A DNA stretch of 64,000 nucleotides from positions 22,803,345-22,867,344 of the forward strand of contig OX243814.1 of NCBI GenBank assembly GCA_945859605.1, read 5' to 3'. The translations under genes were made by a program, and so were the position numbers. The notes under the pieces are model-generated. The model saw only the letters and a program-made list of their open reading frames with translations, was not told where the DNA came from and did no database searches. The DNA comes from Lumbricus rubellus (Eukaryota; Annelida; Clitellata; Crassiclitellata; Lumbricidae). Below, in pieces: positions 1-11,602 of the stretch. Each line of letters starts with the position of its first letter. Position 1 is the first letter of the stretch.

Positions 1-1136
1 ACGCTAAAATTTTCCAAATATTTAGAGAATTGGACCAAGAATATTATTCCAAAATTTCATGAGATAAAGTTGAACGGATAAAAAGTTATGAATATTTAAA
101 CTTCATATACCGAAATTGCAGTTTACAAGCAATTTTCTGTCAGATTCAATAAAAAGTAAGCTAAACTGTTATTCTTATATCTCCAATGCCTGATAATTAA
201 TCCTACTAAAAGTTTCCAGATATCTAGAGAATTGAACCAAGAATAGGATTCCAAAATATCGTGTCATGACTTTGAGCGGATAGAAATATATGAATATTTA
301 AGCTTAATCTCCAGAAATTTCAGTTTTCTGCAAGTCTGTTATGGTGTTCGTTGCGGTTTCGATGCTTGATAGTTCCCAATTTTGGTCTTCAGTGATCCTA
401 GAGTAAAATTAAGGGAGTATATTATCGCAACGTTCTACTGTAACAACATCTTCCACCTGTTATCAGAAATATGTAGCCCCCGGAAGGCTGTTTTCTTTTT
501 TCAACGGAACAGCGCCAGCCCACAGAACCAAGGAAACCATCGAAATGCTGACGCCAGACTTCATTTCTCCCACATTATGGCCTCCGAACAGCCAATATTT
601 GAATTCTGTCGACTGTAAAGTGTGGAGCGTGCATGATGCAAGACCGGGTCTATCAGACAACAATCCATGGCATAAACGATCTGAAGCAACGCTTGTTGGA
701 AGTGTGGTATGGCCTGGATCAGAGGATATTCGACGATGCTGTTGCCTAATGCATGGCGCCAGCGCCTCCAGGCTTGCGTGCAAGCAGGAGGAGGACTTTT
801 GAGCATGTTATTTAATTAAATAATCAAACCATACTGTCAGGGTCATATTGTTAGTTCAATTCTCTACATATCTAGAAAATTTTAGAATGATTAATCATCA
901 GGCATTAGAAGGAAACATTTTATTGAATCTGACAGGAAATTGCTTGTAAACTGCAATTTCGGTATATGAAGTTTAAATATTCATAACTTTTTATCCGCTC
1001 AACTTTATCTCATGAAATTTTGGAATCATATTCTTGGTCCAATTCTCTAAATATTTGGAAAATTTTAGCGTGATATGTTATCGGGCTTTAGAGATATATG
1101 AAAAATAATTTGGCTTACTTTTTTTGAGTCACGGTG
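1..1136. mobile_element. Mariner-type foldback remnant, copy A (cut by window edge)
   Basis: The sequence at 1-380 reappears in reverse complement at about 830-1136, giving long arms around a short core. The core on the + strand (about 575-805) reads in broken frames as the end of a mariner-family transposase: a WPPNS-like motif, then KVWS, then a tail ending in GGHFEH-like residues. The right end is GAGTCACGGTG followed by TA, the target of Tc1/mariner elements. A second copy at 41092-42112 shows that this one starts about 66 bases into the element. No catalytic domain is present, so it cannot move by itself. Confidence 0.8.
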
Positions 1137-1142
1137 TATACA

Positions 1143-2131
1143 CCGTTAGAAAGGTGGTGCTAAACTGAAGTGAATGACGTATCACGTGTCGATATATTAT
1201 CTCAAAGGATAAAAAAGTTATTAGTGTTTTACTTTTCAGCAGGCTTAGCAACATTTCACTAGAGTGGGGTATTAAAAGGTTAGGATCTGCTACAAATATG
1301 GGACTATTCTGATAATTAATATATCATATTATTCAGTTTTAAGGGCTCTTTCTAACGGTATATTGCTTGGCAAGAAATTATTTTGTACTAAAAATATTTC
1401 ATAAGAAAACCTGAAATTTTCTCGCAAAACGCAATTTTTCATAACTCTGGTGAAGCGGAGGACATCAATATTTTTAGAAACTTTTGGACATTTCTTGACC
1501 CCATGCCATTGGGCATTGGAATTTTGGTTGCTGTTACTTTTTCGGATTTCCAACTTTCATTTTTTCACTCAACCCTAATAATTGTGATCCTGTAATGACC
1601 AACTATCTATAAGTAATTTGGTTTACATTTTTATGACTTTTAAATAAGATAAATCTTCCTCATTAAAAACGATTTCCTTGTTAGGTTGTTCGCCCTAGCA
1701 ATAATTCTATCATGCAGTCTTGGCGTCATGGAGTAAGCCTGTCATCTCAACTGTTGGAGGAGTGGGTTCAAGACATGTCCTTGATCAAGCAGGACAGCTC
1801 ACAAGAGCCTTATGTCCACCGTTCTACATAACTGCTCTAAAGAAGAGTTGTCCTCTGGATGATATCGAATGGTCTAATATGGCCTGCAGTCTATTGCATT
1901 CTGCTACCCTGCAAATCTCGTCTAGGCCGGTGCGAGCCCCTGTGGTTATCTTTACAACTTCATGTAGACTTGGTCCCTTGAAGCCATGTGCAGTCATAAT
2001 TATAGGGATTGTAAAAAGGTTGAAATTTAAGTTGATGAAAGCTATTGTATCAACTGCTAATGCATCAGTTCTTTGAGTCAATTATGTTTCAGAGATTGGT
2101 AATGCATGTTTTCTATTATTTTTGTATACAG
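1143..2131. other. Non-coding stretch upstream of the first visible SLC12A8 exon
   Basis: No exon of the transporter could be found here, although the family has several more membrane segments upstream of the exon at 2132. The only notable item is an unidentified minus-strand ORF at 1824-2081. The rest is AT-rich intron sequence. Confidence 0.5.
1824..2081 (-). other. Unidentified ORF fragment
   Basis: An 85-codon minus-strand frame that reads like a real, slightly decayed protein (RTGLDEICRVAECNRLQ), not low-complexity chance coding. Past its stop the same frame continues sensibly for some 30 codons. I do not recognise the family. It lies in an intron of the SLC12A8 gene and could be a retrocopy or transposon remnant. 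Confidence 0.25.
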
Positions 2132-2219
2132 CACTTCATTATATCTGGTGTTTGAGCTTATACTTGGTGCAACTTGTATTCGATCTGCACTGCAGGGCAA
2201 TTACATGATTGCTGAGAAG
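2132..2219 (+). CDS. SLC12A8: SLC12A8 exon (membrane helix ending in MIAEK)
   Basis: The acceptor is TATACAG at 2125-2131 and the donor is AAG/GTGAGA at 2220. It encodes a hydrophobic helix with LGATC and then NYMIAEK. The first base completes a codon from an unseen upstream exon; the exon ends in phase 0. Confidence 0.92.
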
Positions 2220-5200
2220 GTGAGACTTCTGCATCGGATGGATGATGATGGGCTGAAGACAATTTTCTGTAAAGTTTAAGCAATGTCCAGTGTAAAGAGT
2301 TTAAAGCTGTTTGAAAGGGGCTGTTTAAATAGTTTGTGATTCAACAATGAAGCCTCAGACTTAAATGACTGCATTTCCAAAAACAGTCTAGTCAGAACAT
2401 TTGGGCGTAAGAATGTTTCATTTTGAATTCTGATAGTTAAATTGGGCAGTTAGCACACGTTGTTAAAATATTATCTAAAATTTATAAAGTACTCTTTATC
2501 ACTTGGTATTAGAGTTTAACAGGGAAGTATTGTATATTTAATTTTTACCTGCTGGTAGCCTACTCATTCTCTTGTACATTATTTTGACACAGTTTTTTCA
2601 TCTATTGCTGCTAATTTGCTGTCACTGGCTGTTAATTTTCTAAATTTTCATGCAGCCTGCTTCTGCTTCTCTTTAGTAAAACGTGTGATATACTTCTGCA
2701 CCTGACATGGGCTAATAACAGCTAGGCCTACTCAGTAGTCTCAGTATGAGAATTGCAGAAAATATCTTGGGTTCGATGTTGATTTATGTGTACTTGGGGT
2801 GTGCAATGTTGATAACTTGTGTGCTTTATGTTTAATATAGGTATCTATTACTGGTTTTCTCTTCCTTGCGGGACTCTACATTTCTTCCATATCTAGTGGA
2901 ATGGGTGGACTGTATGGGTCCCCGCGAATCCTACAGAGCATTGCCAGCGATGGTGTCATTCCTGTGATCAGAAGCCTCTCTAAAGGGGTAACTATCGAAT
3001 ATGAGATGATTGCAGTCTGTGTCGTCTTCTAAAATACGTATGTTCACTAAATGTGCATCGGATAATGAATCTCTACCGCCATGGGGGCCAGGGTGGGAGG
3101 GCAAAAATCCTAATTTTTGCTATAAATTTTCATTCCATTGCCATACTTTCAGTTTTTCACCTGAAACGTTGCAGCTAGACAGCTATTATAATAGTGCTAC
3201 GCGGGCCACCTCGCCCCACCCAACACACACCTCATCCAGCAGGGGCCAGGTGGAGCCAGGGTATCGTTGGGGGGAGAAAAACAATTCGCCCGTATTACAA
3301 GAGGCATACCGGTTAGGAGGTCAGAGTGTGATGAGGTTGGGGCTGGGTGGAGTGGAGTGGGGTATGGTGGGGAACGGGTTTTTGGGGAGCCGGTGGTTGG
3401 GGTGGATTTGAGTGGACCAAAAACCAAATTTATCGGGCAATGCAGAGTGTGAAATGCAGCCTGAAATTCTTTATTGCAGTCAGATAATAACTGAACGTTA
3501 CTCCTGAGTTATGTCATGAAATGAAACTTACCAGGTAATGGTCTTGCTTTGAAACATAGTCAAAACATATACGGTAAAATGATTTGTGTCTTTTTATCAC
3601 TGAAGAATGGCTTCATACAAACATACTTTATAGCTTGCATGATACAATAATACACTAAGGATTATTATGATAATTCGGTTATAGATGATAAAGGATTGTT
3701 GCATAGCAATGCAAGTGCATATGATGGTAATACTGTATTGATGCTTTGTTTCTGTGTCTACTTTCATAGAGAGGGGCAAATAAGGTGCCAGTGTTGGCCC
3801 TCGTTGTCGTTTCCTTTATTTCATTGATCTTCATATTCATTGGACAAGTGAACACCCTCGGTCCAATCGTGACAATGCCATTCATGCTGACTTATGCTGC
3901 TGTTGACTATTCACATTTTGTGCTTGTCTTGAGTTACAACAAGTCACAGGACAGAGGGTCATTGGATGCAGCCTGTAGTGATGATGCAGAAGGGTTTGAT
4001 TCTAAGCCATCCCAAACACTTGTTGCTCCTATAAGCTACGAGTATGGAGCAGTGATGGAAACAAACGAGAAGAAACAAGCAAAGAGAATCATTCCAGAAC
4101 ATGGTGGATGGATTCCTCACAAGACTTCAAGAGATGAAATTGTTCATGAAAAGGGTGATGTTTCAGAGACAACTAGCCTGGCGAGTGAAATTGATGCTAC
4201 CAAGTCCTTGCTTAGAAGTGGTAAGAAATTGTGTTATCATTGTATATCTGAGCCATCCTGCAAACTTACCAACATGACTTCTTGCAATACTTGTCTTTGT
4301 AACGAATTAGAAACACTCCTATTCATTGACATTTGGCACCTATGTCTGGTCTTGTCTTTACCTCTTTTGCCCTGAATTATTTACACCATCTTTCGTAACC
4401 TTTCGCTGTGGATTTTACCAGGAGCCGTTTCAGACCTCATCTGCCTTTAAATTAGGTTTTCAATGAGTTCCCCGATGAATAAATTGGTTTCCATGGCTTA
4501 GCTGTCTTTTGGGTGCTAAAGAAATCTAGAGATTACAATTTCATTTACAAACAAAAAAACTTTCATTACCCCCCCCCCCCACTCGCTTCCATTGACACGG
4601 TTTATACAGTATGGTAAATTTGTGTATGCCGCAAGCGACTTCGCGCATGCGTAGAAGCTAAAGGCGGACAGTTTGAGCACAAACTGAAAATCCTTTTACA
4701 TTGCCTGCCATTTAGCTATTATTTTCCTGAATTTCATTGACATTGTATGAATAATGTTAAAATTATAACAATTTTTCTTGGGGCTTTGTTTTTTATGCCT
4801 CACGGTGTGCATTATACAGCTGTTGAACTGCTGGATGTCAAATGCAACAAGAACGTTTTATGCTATGATTGATCTGATCCTGGTGACTTGCACAACATGA
4901 TGCCTCCTCTATGAAGAAAAGCATGTGTTAAAACCATTTTAGAAAATGTTTCACTAACACAAAGTTTATTTTGTAACTATTTTACTGTTAGATAACATCA
5001 TGAAGCACCTGAATGCAGCGATCACGAACCAGCCCAAATCTTTTTATTTAATTCTCTGTAATCCCTGGCTTTCGCTTTTTGGGGTGAGTGTTATCTTTAA
5101 ATAATTCATTAACTTACATTATGTAAGTAACAGTAATTCAATCACATTTGAATTTCTGAACAAGAATGAAATAAGTATGATGTTGAAGTTTTCTAATGAT

Positions 5201-8200
5201 ATGTAAAGTCTCTGTGCTTTGGTAAATTATAATCAATGAAGAGAAGGAATAAGTACAGGCAATGCAGCAGTTGGCTGAAGAAATAAAGCAAGTCGGTGCA
5301 GTGATGCAGCTGAGTAAAAGCAAAGCGTTCATTCATTCATTCATTCATTCCAAATACTTATATAGCGCCCCTTCAAGAAGCCTACTCAGAGGCGCTTCCA
5401 GAAGCAATCTTCTTATGCACTTTGTGTCCTTGTGTCGTATGGTTTGTCAGGCAGCCGACTCCATGATATCGTACGTTCTACCACCGTCATGCGAATGTTA
5501 TATTCTTCACCAGCATGGTGGGCCCCATTGGTGGGGTTTTGCAAACGAGGGTCTGAGAAGTCATCTGTCTGCTATTATTACTGGAAAGCTGATATATTCC
5601 CTTAGGCCGGGCTCACATAATCTAGAGATAAGATAAGAATATTCTTTAATATACCAATTGCTGTCCGCATTTTGGTGTACAGACATGGTATAATAAACAA
5701 ACGTACATAATTTCTATATATACTCAATGTCAAAATGTTTTCAAATAGCACAAAATCTTTATCCAAAAGGATGAGATTGCATTGGAGGTTAGGCAATGAG
5801 TGTACACCTGGAGGTTGTCCTCATATGGCCCAAAAACCACATGTACCACAGGCTTGGGTGAAGACCTAAGGTGTAGATTATAAATAATGGACCAATAATA
5901 TTGTCTTGCTCGGGGAAGACCATAATTATTATGGTCTCCGAGCAAGACAATATTATGGTCTTCCCCGAGCAAGACAATATTATTGTAACATTTTGTGGTG
6001 AATGTCTTTCTCAGTCACAATACTCCCGTTTTGACCCCCCACTCGCTTCCATTGACACGGTTTATACAGTATGGCAAATTTGTTTGCCAATTTGCTGCTG
6101 CACTAAGTGTTAAAGACATATCTTGTCTACCAACCATTTTTGTAACTCAGGTCTAAACTCTGTACAAAATCATTCCATTTTAAGCACTTCACTCATGCAT
6201 TTTAACGCTTCCATTGCTCCCTTGACCTCAAGCCAACATAGAAATGGAATTTGCAACCAAAATGCAGTATTTTTTTCCAGTTTCTCCTTCCCCATTAAAC
6301 GAAATGAAATCTCTTACAATAGCATTCAGGGAATCTCACATACACTGTTAACAAGGCCTTTTTCATAACCTCATATTCAGCACATTCCTCAATAGATAAT
6401 TTCTAAAATATCTTTTTCACCTTCCCTGTTAATTGTGGTTGTAAAGTGTCATCCATTTATTGCTTGGAAAGTTATATAGCGCCATTGATTTTTGGAATGA
6501 CAACAAATTTACTGGCTGGTTCATAATCTGAATGATTTGTCTCCAAGCCACGTTTGTCACTAATTTCTCCCATCTTAGTTCTCTTCATCTCTACTTCCAA
6601 TTTTCTCAATTTTCTCCAGCAACCCACTATCCTCAATCCACGATCTTTCTTGCACCTCCAGCTTTTTTTCTTCCCGAGCAGCCAATCTGTTCTCATCTGC
6701 CTACATCGCTAACTCTCAATCTTCTGCTTGCATCTGTGTTGCCAATTTTTTACATTTTTCCTACCTGCAATTTCTCTCTTCTATATCTTAGTCTTTATAG
6801 ACTAACTTCGTGCTAAGTATATGATTTGTTTATGATTGATGAATGTCATTTGTTTGATGCAGGCAGTTGTCACTCTAGTCATCATGTTTGGCATTCAGTG
6901 GATGTATGCACTGGTCAATATTTTTGTGGCATTTGTAGTCTACATATACATTGGACTGGCAAACCCCGGAGTCTTTCCAGGTTAGTTTATAGTCTATGGT
7001 AGAGCTGTATAATAGCTCAAGTTTCATTTCCATTCAGACATCTTTCTATGTGTTTTCAGAATAAACAGAATGACATTTTACTTAAGACAGTTTTGCTTTA
7101 GACCAGTGTCTCCCAACCGTTTTTGGCTGTAGGGCCACTTTTTCTTAGTTGGAGCTACACGAGGGCCACAAGGTTAAAATAGAGTAGAACACCGGAGGAA
7201 TAGCGTTGTTATTAGACGGCGGTGAGCACATCGAGGAAGACATTGGAGGAAAGGCAGAAGTCTTCAAGGGTCATGATGGTCGACCAAGAAGTGCTGAGAT
7301 GGAGGAGGACCAAAGGTGCTTTGGCTTCTTGGCATTTCGAGAGCTAGGCTGTTCCCAGTAGGTGGGTAGTTAGAGCTAGTATTTTAAACTAGTTCAGAAA
7401 TGTCAGCTACTATCTAGCAAATTGCAGCAGCGCAATGTATTTCAATGTAATTAGTAAGAAGGTAAGTTTATTGCTGATGCATTGTACTTAAAATGCAGAG
7501 TAGTCTTCAGATGCATCAGACATGTTTACTGTCATGACGTGATTGTGATGATAAGACAACGTGGTTCCCCATGTAATCAGTTCAACTTTGATTTCAGGGA
7601 TTGCTCAGTTCAGCATTTCGGAATCATTAGTACATGGAATAAAGAGGCTTTGCTGCAGGTAAGAAGAGAAATTGTGACGTTTTGCTATTTGGAAATTTAC
7701 ATGCATTGACATCATAATTTTGTTCACTTATCCCAGCCTTGTAACTTTGTTGCAATCTTGTCAACCTGTTTTTTCATTAAACGATTTTATACATGAATAA
7801 TTGAATATGTTACCTTACCTTAGAACCTTAGTCCTTCCCGTGCAGCTCTGCACATCGGGCAACGCAGCTTCTCCACTCCACTCTGTCCATCGCCACCTCG
7901 ACAGCATCGTTCCATGTCATCTCAAGATCTTGTAAATCCTCTCGTATAGTCCCCATCCAGTTCTTCCTTGGCCTCCCTCTGCCACGTCTTCCCTCCGGTG
8001 TCCAGATTGTTGCTTGTTTTGCTCTCCTCTCTTGCTCCATTCTTGTTACATGCCCCATCCACTTTAGTCGCTTCTTTCTGATGATAATCTCCATTTTTTC
8101 CTGTCCAGTTCTTTCTCTGATGCTTTTATTTGTTATCTTGTCTCTCCATGAGATGTGCAGAATTCGTCTCAGCCATTTATGATGTGCTGCCTCCAATCGC

Positions 8201-11200
8201 TTTCCATTTGCCACCGTCATTGGCCACGTCTCAGCTCCATACAGAAGTGTGCTCAACACAATAGCTTCATATAACCGGATCTTGACCTTCAAGCTACATC
8301 CATTGCTTTTCCATATCTTCTCTAGTTTTCCAAAAGCCGCATTTGCCTTTCCAATACGAATCTTTATTTCTTTATCGCATCTACTGTCGGCTGATAGTGT
8401 GCTGCCCAGATAACAGAAGTCTTCCACTATGTCCACACTTCTATCTGCAATCCTGATCTCATCTGTCTCACTCCACTTTCCCACCTTCATAATCTTCGTT
8501 TTCTCTGGATTTATGGCCAATCCCACTCTACTCTGCATGTTAGTTCCTTTATTCCCTCCCATGTGTTGTCCAGCAAAGCAATGTCATCCGCAAAATCCAA
8601 ATCGGTGAGCCTGTCGCCATCTATCCACTTCAATCCGGTCTGTCCTTGTCCTGTAGCCCTTTGCATCACCCAGTCCACCACCAGTGCAAATATCACTGGC
8701 GACAGCACACATCCCTGTCTCACTCCTGTAACAATTCGAAACCACTCTCCCACCTCTCCTCCGCACCTGATCGCACATCGGCTGTTGTTGTAAAAACTTT
8801 TCACAATTCCTATGATTTTCCCCGGGATCCCATAGCTTTGCATGATTTTCCACAACGACTCTCTGTGGACGCTGTCGAAGGCCTTCCTGAAGTCTATGAA
8901 ATTGATTGCTACAGGCACCTGCCACATCAAGGCCTTCTCGATGATCTGCCTGAGCGTGAAGATTTGTTCGCAACAAGACCTCCCTGGCCTAAACCCTGCC
9001 TGTTCTTGTCTCAATCTTTCGTCCACAGCATTTCTCATGCAGTTTAGCAGTATTGTAGCCATGATCTTTCCAGGTGTTGACAGTAGTGTGATGCCTCTCC
9101 AGTTGGAACACTCCCTCTGATCGCCCTTCTTAGGGATTGGTATGATGATTCCATCTCTCCATTCGCTCGGCACTTCTCCTGTTTTCCACACTTCGTTGCA
9201 CAGTTTGGTCAGCTGTTCCACCATTGGTTTTCCACCGTATTTGAGCATTTCCGGTTGAATTCCATCCTGTCCCGCAGCTTTTCCATTCTTTAGATGTTTT
9301 AACGCTTTTTGAACCTCGTCTTCCGAAATGTCTTCCAGATCTATGTCAAGTTCCTCCATCCCATCATCCCACTCTAAATTGCGATTGCATGTTGTTGGCT
9401 CTGGGCAATTCAGAACACTCTCGAAGTGCTCCTTCCATCTCTCCATCTCCTCCTCGTGTGTCCTCGTCATCTGGCCATCCTTCTTTTTTAGCGGCATGTT
9501 ACATATAATATATATTGATATACAATATTAGCAGTCAACAGTCAACACTGAACTAAAAATTTGAAATAACTGAATAATTTTGTACGAACAGTTTTTTTTT
9601 AATTAACTCAATTATTTTATAGCTGACCAATTTGTAAACATAGCTTCGTGAACTCTGTTATATTATTGGGGGGGGGGGGGGGCGACGAGATCAGAGGCTA
9701 CGAGATCAGAGGCTACGAGATCTTGGTTTTACCCATTACTCACCTTAACTTTGTTAAATTTAAGACTGTCTTAATGTTTCTTGGAGGTCAGCCAAACCAT
9801 GGAACATTTAATATATTATACCCCGCATCCCCACTCGATCGGCGATTGATCGAGTCGGTTGTAAATTGGCATAGCCGAGTCGATCAGAAAATCATCAACT
9901 TGATCAACTTGCAAGTTGAGTTGATTGTTAGGTTTGCCAAGTCGAGTTGATCTTTGTTTCCCCAATTCAACTCAACTCTGAAATATTTCACTTGATATTC
10001 ATCACAAAATGACCAACATGATATAATGACACAATTCCATGTTAACACACAACTAGAATTGATAAACCTTTGGGCTAGTGGCACTTTCGGATTAGTGGAA
10101 CTGTGGAAGTGAGAGAATATTGAGATACGTTTTTTAAGTTTTACAGTGAAAATGAGCAATTAAGATGCATTAAAACTGATTTAACTTCAGGAAATTTCAG
10201 CTTTGTAGTCTGTGTGACCTAGAAACATTTGAAAGTCTATATGTTGACTGAATATGTCTACTTTTCTGTCTGATGTGTGGCAACATTTATTCATTTTTCA
10301 TTCGTTCGTATTAATATTCATGCAGGACTTGTAGGACCTCATTAATTACTTGTTTAAAGTATGACAATGACCAGTACATAATTCTAACTATCACTAATAA
10401 TTATAGTCTAAACTGATCTGTTGTTTAGTCAACATGCCTGCACTAACTTTGTGAAATACGTCCATGAAATGCATAAAAAGTACAAGGAAGAGGAAAGAAC
10501 ACATTGGGAGCAAAAGATCGCCTGCCATTCAAGAGAGTCCAGGAAGCTCTGGTCGACCTTCAATGACCTCCTTGGATGTGTCCGACCAGGAGGCAACACT
10601 ACCACACCTCTCTTCTTGCCTCATGCATTTTTAGACGCTTTCACTATGAAGGCAAACACCGTCAGAGACACTACGGTTGACTGCTCTCCACCGATCTTCC
10701 CGGTTAGCTGTGCTTTGTCTTTCTTGGATCCTGTCTCAGCCCAAGAGCTGTGACGAATCATTCTTACCTCTGCACTGAAGACCTGCGAACTAGACCTTCT
10801 CCCTACATTCCTCCTCCAAGAGTTAGTAGACACATGTATATACATACCACTTTCTCCCCCAGAAAAGTAAACATGTAAGTTTTTCCACTCAGAAAATTGA
10901 CAGAGTGATAGAGAATTGACAGAGAGAATGGCTAAAAAGGTCATCAGATTTTCTGCTTTTTAAAGGTAGAAAATGGTGTTGAAGGGAAATTGTTGAAGAA
11001 AACAGAAAGAAATGTAAATTTGTGGGAAAAGAGAAAGAAAGACTAAAAAGTCATCAGTTTTTAAAGTAGCGAAATGGTATATAAAGGCTAAAAAAGGCGT
11101 TAGAAAATGGGCAATCATAGGGTGTCTTTGTGGGTTCAGCAGACGATTTCCGTCTGCCCAAAACTAAGGTTTTCCCACCCCAGCCCCCAGTAACCCAAAT

Positions 11201-11602
11201 TCGCCCTCCCAAAAGCAGTGGGAGTAGATTAAACACTGCAAAGCAAGGCTTTCATTTAAACAGGCATTAGGACAAGGCCATACAGTCACTGTACAAAAAC
11301 GTGTACATTTCTATTGTGTAGCTGTAGAGTCAGAGCTTGACTTGAACATCTTGCTTATTTCGAAACTTGGAAATATTGGTTCCTCGAACTTCAATATAGG
11401 TAAGTTTTGCTGTATTTGCTGCTTTTGTTGTAGATGTGGTCCAGCTACACATGAACAGGTTGTGGTTACACGAGGGCTGCCAAGCATGCTGACCACTTCT
11501 TCACAACTTACGGAGGACAATGAAGATTTTGCCAATAGGGAACGCTACCATCAATCAGAAATCGTTAAGGGAAAAAGTTTTGATGATTATGGAAGTGATT
11601 GA
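2132..11602 (+). CDS. SLC12A8: SLC12A8-like solute carrier (CCC9), 3' seven exons
   Basis: Join of 2132-2219, 2841-2987, 3770-4220, 4992-5083, 6863-6980, 7598-7658 and 11434-11602. All junctions have GT/AG sites and compatible phases, giving about 374 residues to a TGA at 11600. The order of motifs matches SLC12A8: a membrane helix ending in LIAEK-like MIAEK, the [12 protein letters not shown] segment, a [10 protein letters not shown] helix, the [11 protein letters not shown] segment, a hydrophilic loop, a CNPW-containing start of the last helices, and a C-terminal [15 protein letters not shown] tail. Family knowledge: SLC12A8 is a multi-pass membrane carrier of the cation-chloride cotransporter superfamily, implicated in polyamine or amino-acid transport and proposed (disputed) as a nicotinamide mononucleotide carrier. 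The N-terminal half lies before the window. The cytoplasmic loop here is about half the length of the vertebrate one. Confidence 0.93.
2220..2840. other. SLC12A8 intron
   Basis: A 621-base intron with no recognisable repeat or ORF. The acceptor is TTTAATATAG. Confidence 0.8.
2841..2987 (+). CDS. SLC12A8: SLC12A8 exon ([12 protein letters not shown] segment)
   Basis: 49 codons in phase 0, from acceptor AATATAG to donor GGG/GTAACT. It encodes a glycine- and serine-rich membrane helix followed by the [20 protein letters not shown] signature, which closely matches the same stretch of vertebrate SLC12A8. Confidence 0.95.
3068..3450. mobile_element. Helitron-like repeat fragment in intron
   Basis: It contains the ccatgggggccagggtggg block that recurs at 27107 and, less exactly, 27239. 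It also has GGGG/CCCC-rich text and a cacctgaaacgttgcagcta-type phrase like that in the Helitron-like region at 63.3-63.9 kb. A degraded ATCGGGCAATGC end-like sequence lies near 3434. ORFs read across it are low-complexity artefacts. Confidence 0.5.
3770..4220 (+). CDS. SLC12A8: SLC12A8 exon (two helices and cytoplasmic loop)
   Basis: 151 codons, acceptor TTTCATAG and donor AGTG/GTAAGA, ending in phase 1. It starts [14 protein letters not shown], continues through [19 protein letters not shown] and [10 protein letters not shown], then runs into a charged loop of about 100 residues rich in S, E, K and D. This loop is the least conserved part of the family. Confidence 0.95.
4576..4622. repeat. 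47-bp dispersed repeat, copy 1
   Basis: The CCCCCACTCGCTTCCATTGA block and about 27 following bases recur at 6034-6080 in the next intron with one or two changes. It follows a short poly-C run. It is probably the end of an unclassified element. Confidence 0.6.
4992..5083 (+). CDS. SLC12A8: SLC12A8 exon (CNPW segment)
   Basis: Acceptor TTACTGTTAG and donor GGG/GTGAGT. It begins with two bases completing a codon and ends in phase 0. It encodes a short polar stretch and then [15 protein letters not shown], which enters the last membrane pair. Confidence 0.9.
5325..5415 (-). mobile_element. SINE/L2-like tail fragment
   Basis: ATTC repeats followed by TATAGCGCCCCTTCAAGAAG and CTACTCAGAGGCGCTTC. 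In reverse complement this is an L2-type 3' tail ending in (GAAT)n. The same tail occurs at 12491, 16268, 42424, 54500 and 62660. Confidence 0.7.
5893..5985. repeat. Perfect 34-bp inverted repeat (hairpin)
   Basis: Bases 5893-5926 are the exact reverse complement of 5952-5985. The 25-base spacer contains a further partial copy of the arm (CCGAGCAAGACAAT). It lies in an SLC12A8 intron, and its transcript would fold into a strong stem. Confidence 0.95.
6034..6080. repeat. 47-bp dispersed repeat, copy 2
   Basis: Same block as at 4576-4622 (CCCCCACTCGCTTCCATTGA, then ACACGGTTTATACAGTATGG), here just downstream of the hairpin at 5893-5985. Confidence 0.6.
6863..6980 (+). CDS. SLC12A8: SLC12A8 exon (last two membrane helices)
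   Basis: Acceptor TTTGATGCAG and donor CCAG/GTTAGT, phase 0 to phase 1. It encodes [20 protein letters not shown] and then [16 protein letters not shown], two hydrophobic spans matching the last pair of the family. Confidence 0.95.
7094..7200. mobile_element. hAT-like terminal fragment
   Basis: CAGTGTCTCCCAACCGTTTT followed by a GGGCCACTTTTT phrase is typical of one end of hAT (Charlie-like) elements. No matching opposite end was found nearby, so this is a truncated copy. Confidence 0.5.
7598..7658 (+). CDS. SLC12A8: SLC12A8 exon (short juxtamembrane exon)
   Basis: Acceptor TTGATTTCAG and donor CAG/GTAAGA. It codes [20 protein letters not shown] and ends in phase 2. It joins directly to the exon at 11434, giving [11 protein letters not shown], and corresponds to the region just after the last membrane helix. 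Confidence 0.88.
7814..9495 (-). mobile_element. RTE-type LINE, 5'-truncated, with 7-bp target duplication
   Basis: A reverse-transcriptase retrotransposon fragment on the minus strand, in an intron of the transporter. Two overlapping frames (9497-8511 and 8562-7828) hold the RT fingers and palm: [74 protein letters not shown] and the FADDIALL active site. The thumb-like tail has LLYGAETW and [10 protein letters not shown] and ends at the stop near 7828. A frameshift near 8540 separates the frames. Both ends are bounded by ATGTTAC (7807-7813 and 9496-9502). The endonuclease domain is missing, so the copy is dead on arrival. The RTE clade is assigned by resemblance; other non-LTR clades are possible. 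Confidence 0.88.
10417..10830 (+). mobile_element. LINE fragment (linker between endonuclease and RT)
   Basis: The frame carries [32 protein letters not shown] and, after a frame change, an [19 protein letters not shown] phrase. This order is typical of the segment just before the RT domain in CR1/Jockey-type LINEs. It is broken by stops and has no flanking RT, so it is a relic. Confidence 0.7.
11434..11602 (+). CDS. SLC12A8: SLC12A8 terminal exon
   Basis: Acceptor TTTGTTGTAG. It codes [20 protein letters not shown] and then [18 protein letters not shown], ending in a TGA at 11600-11602. The NxDFAxRxRYH tail is characteristic of SLC12A8, which fixes the frame and confirms the splice from 7658. 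Confidence 0.93.

Noticed and set aside
11312..11399. Possible extra SLC12A8 exon (AG before, GTAAGT after)
   Set aside because: Joined to the exon ending at 7658 it gives an immediate stop; skipping it gives a clean, homologous join to 11434.
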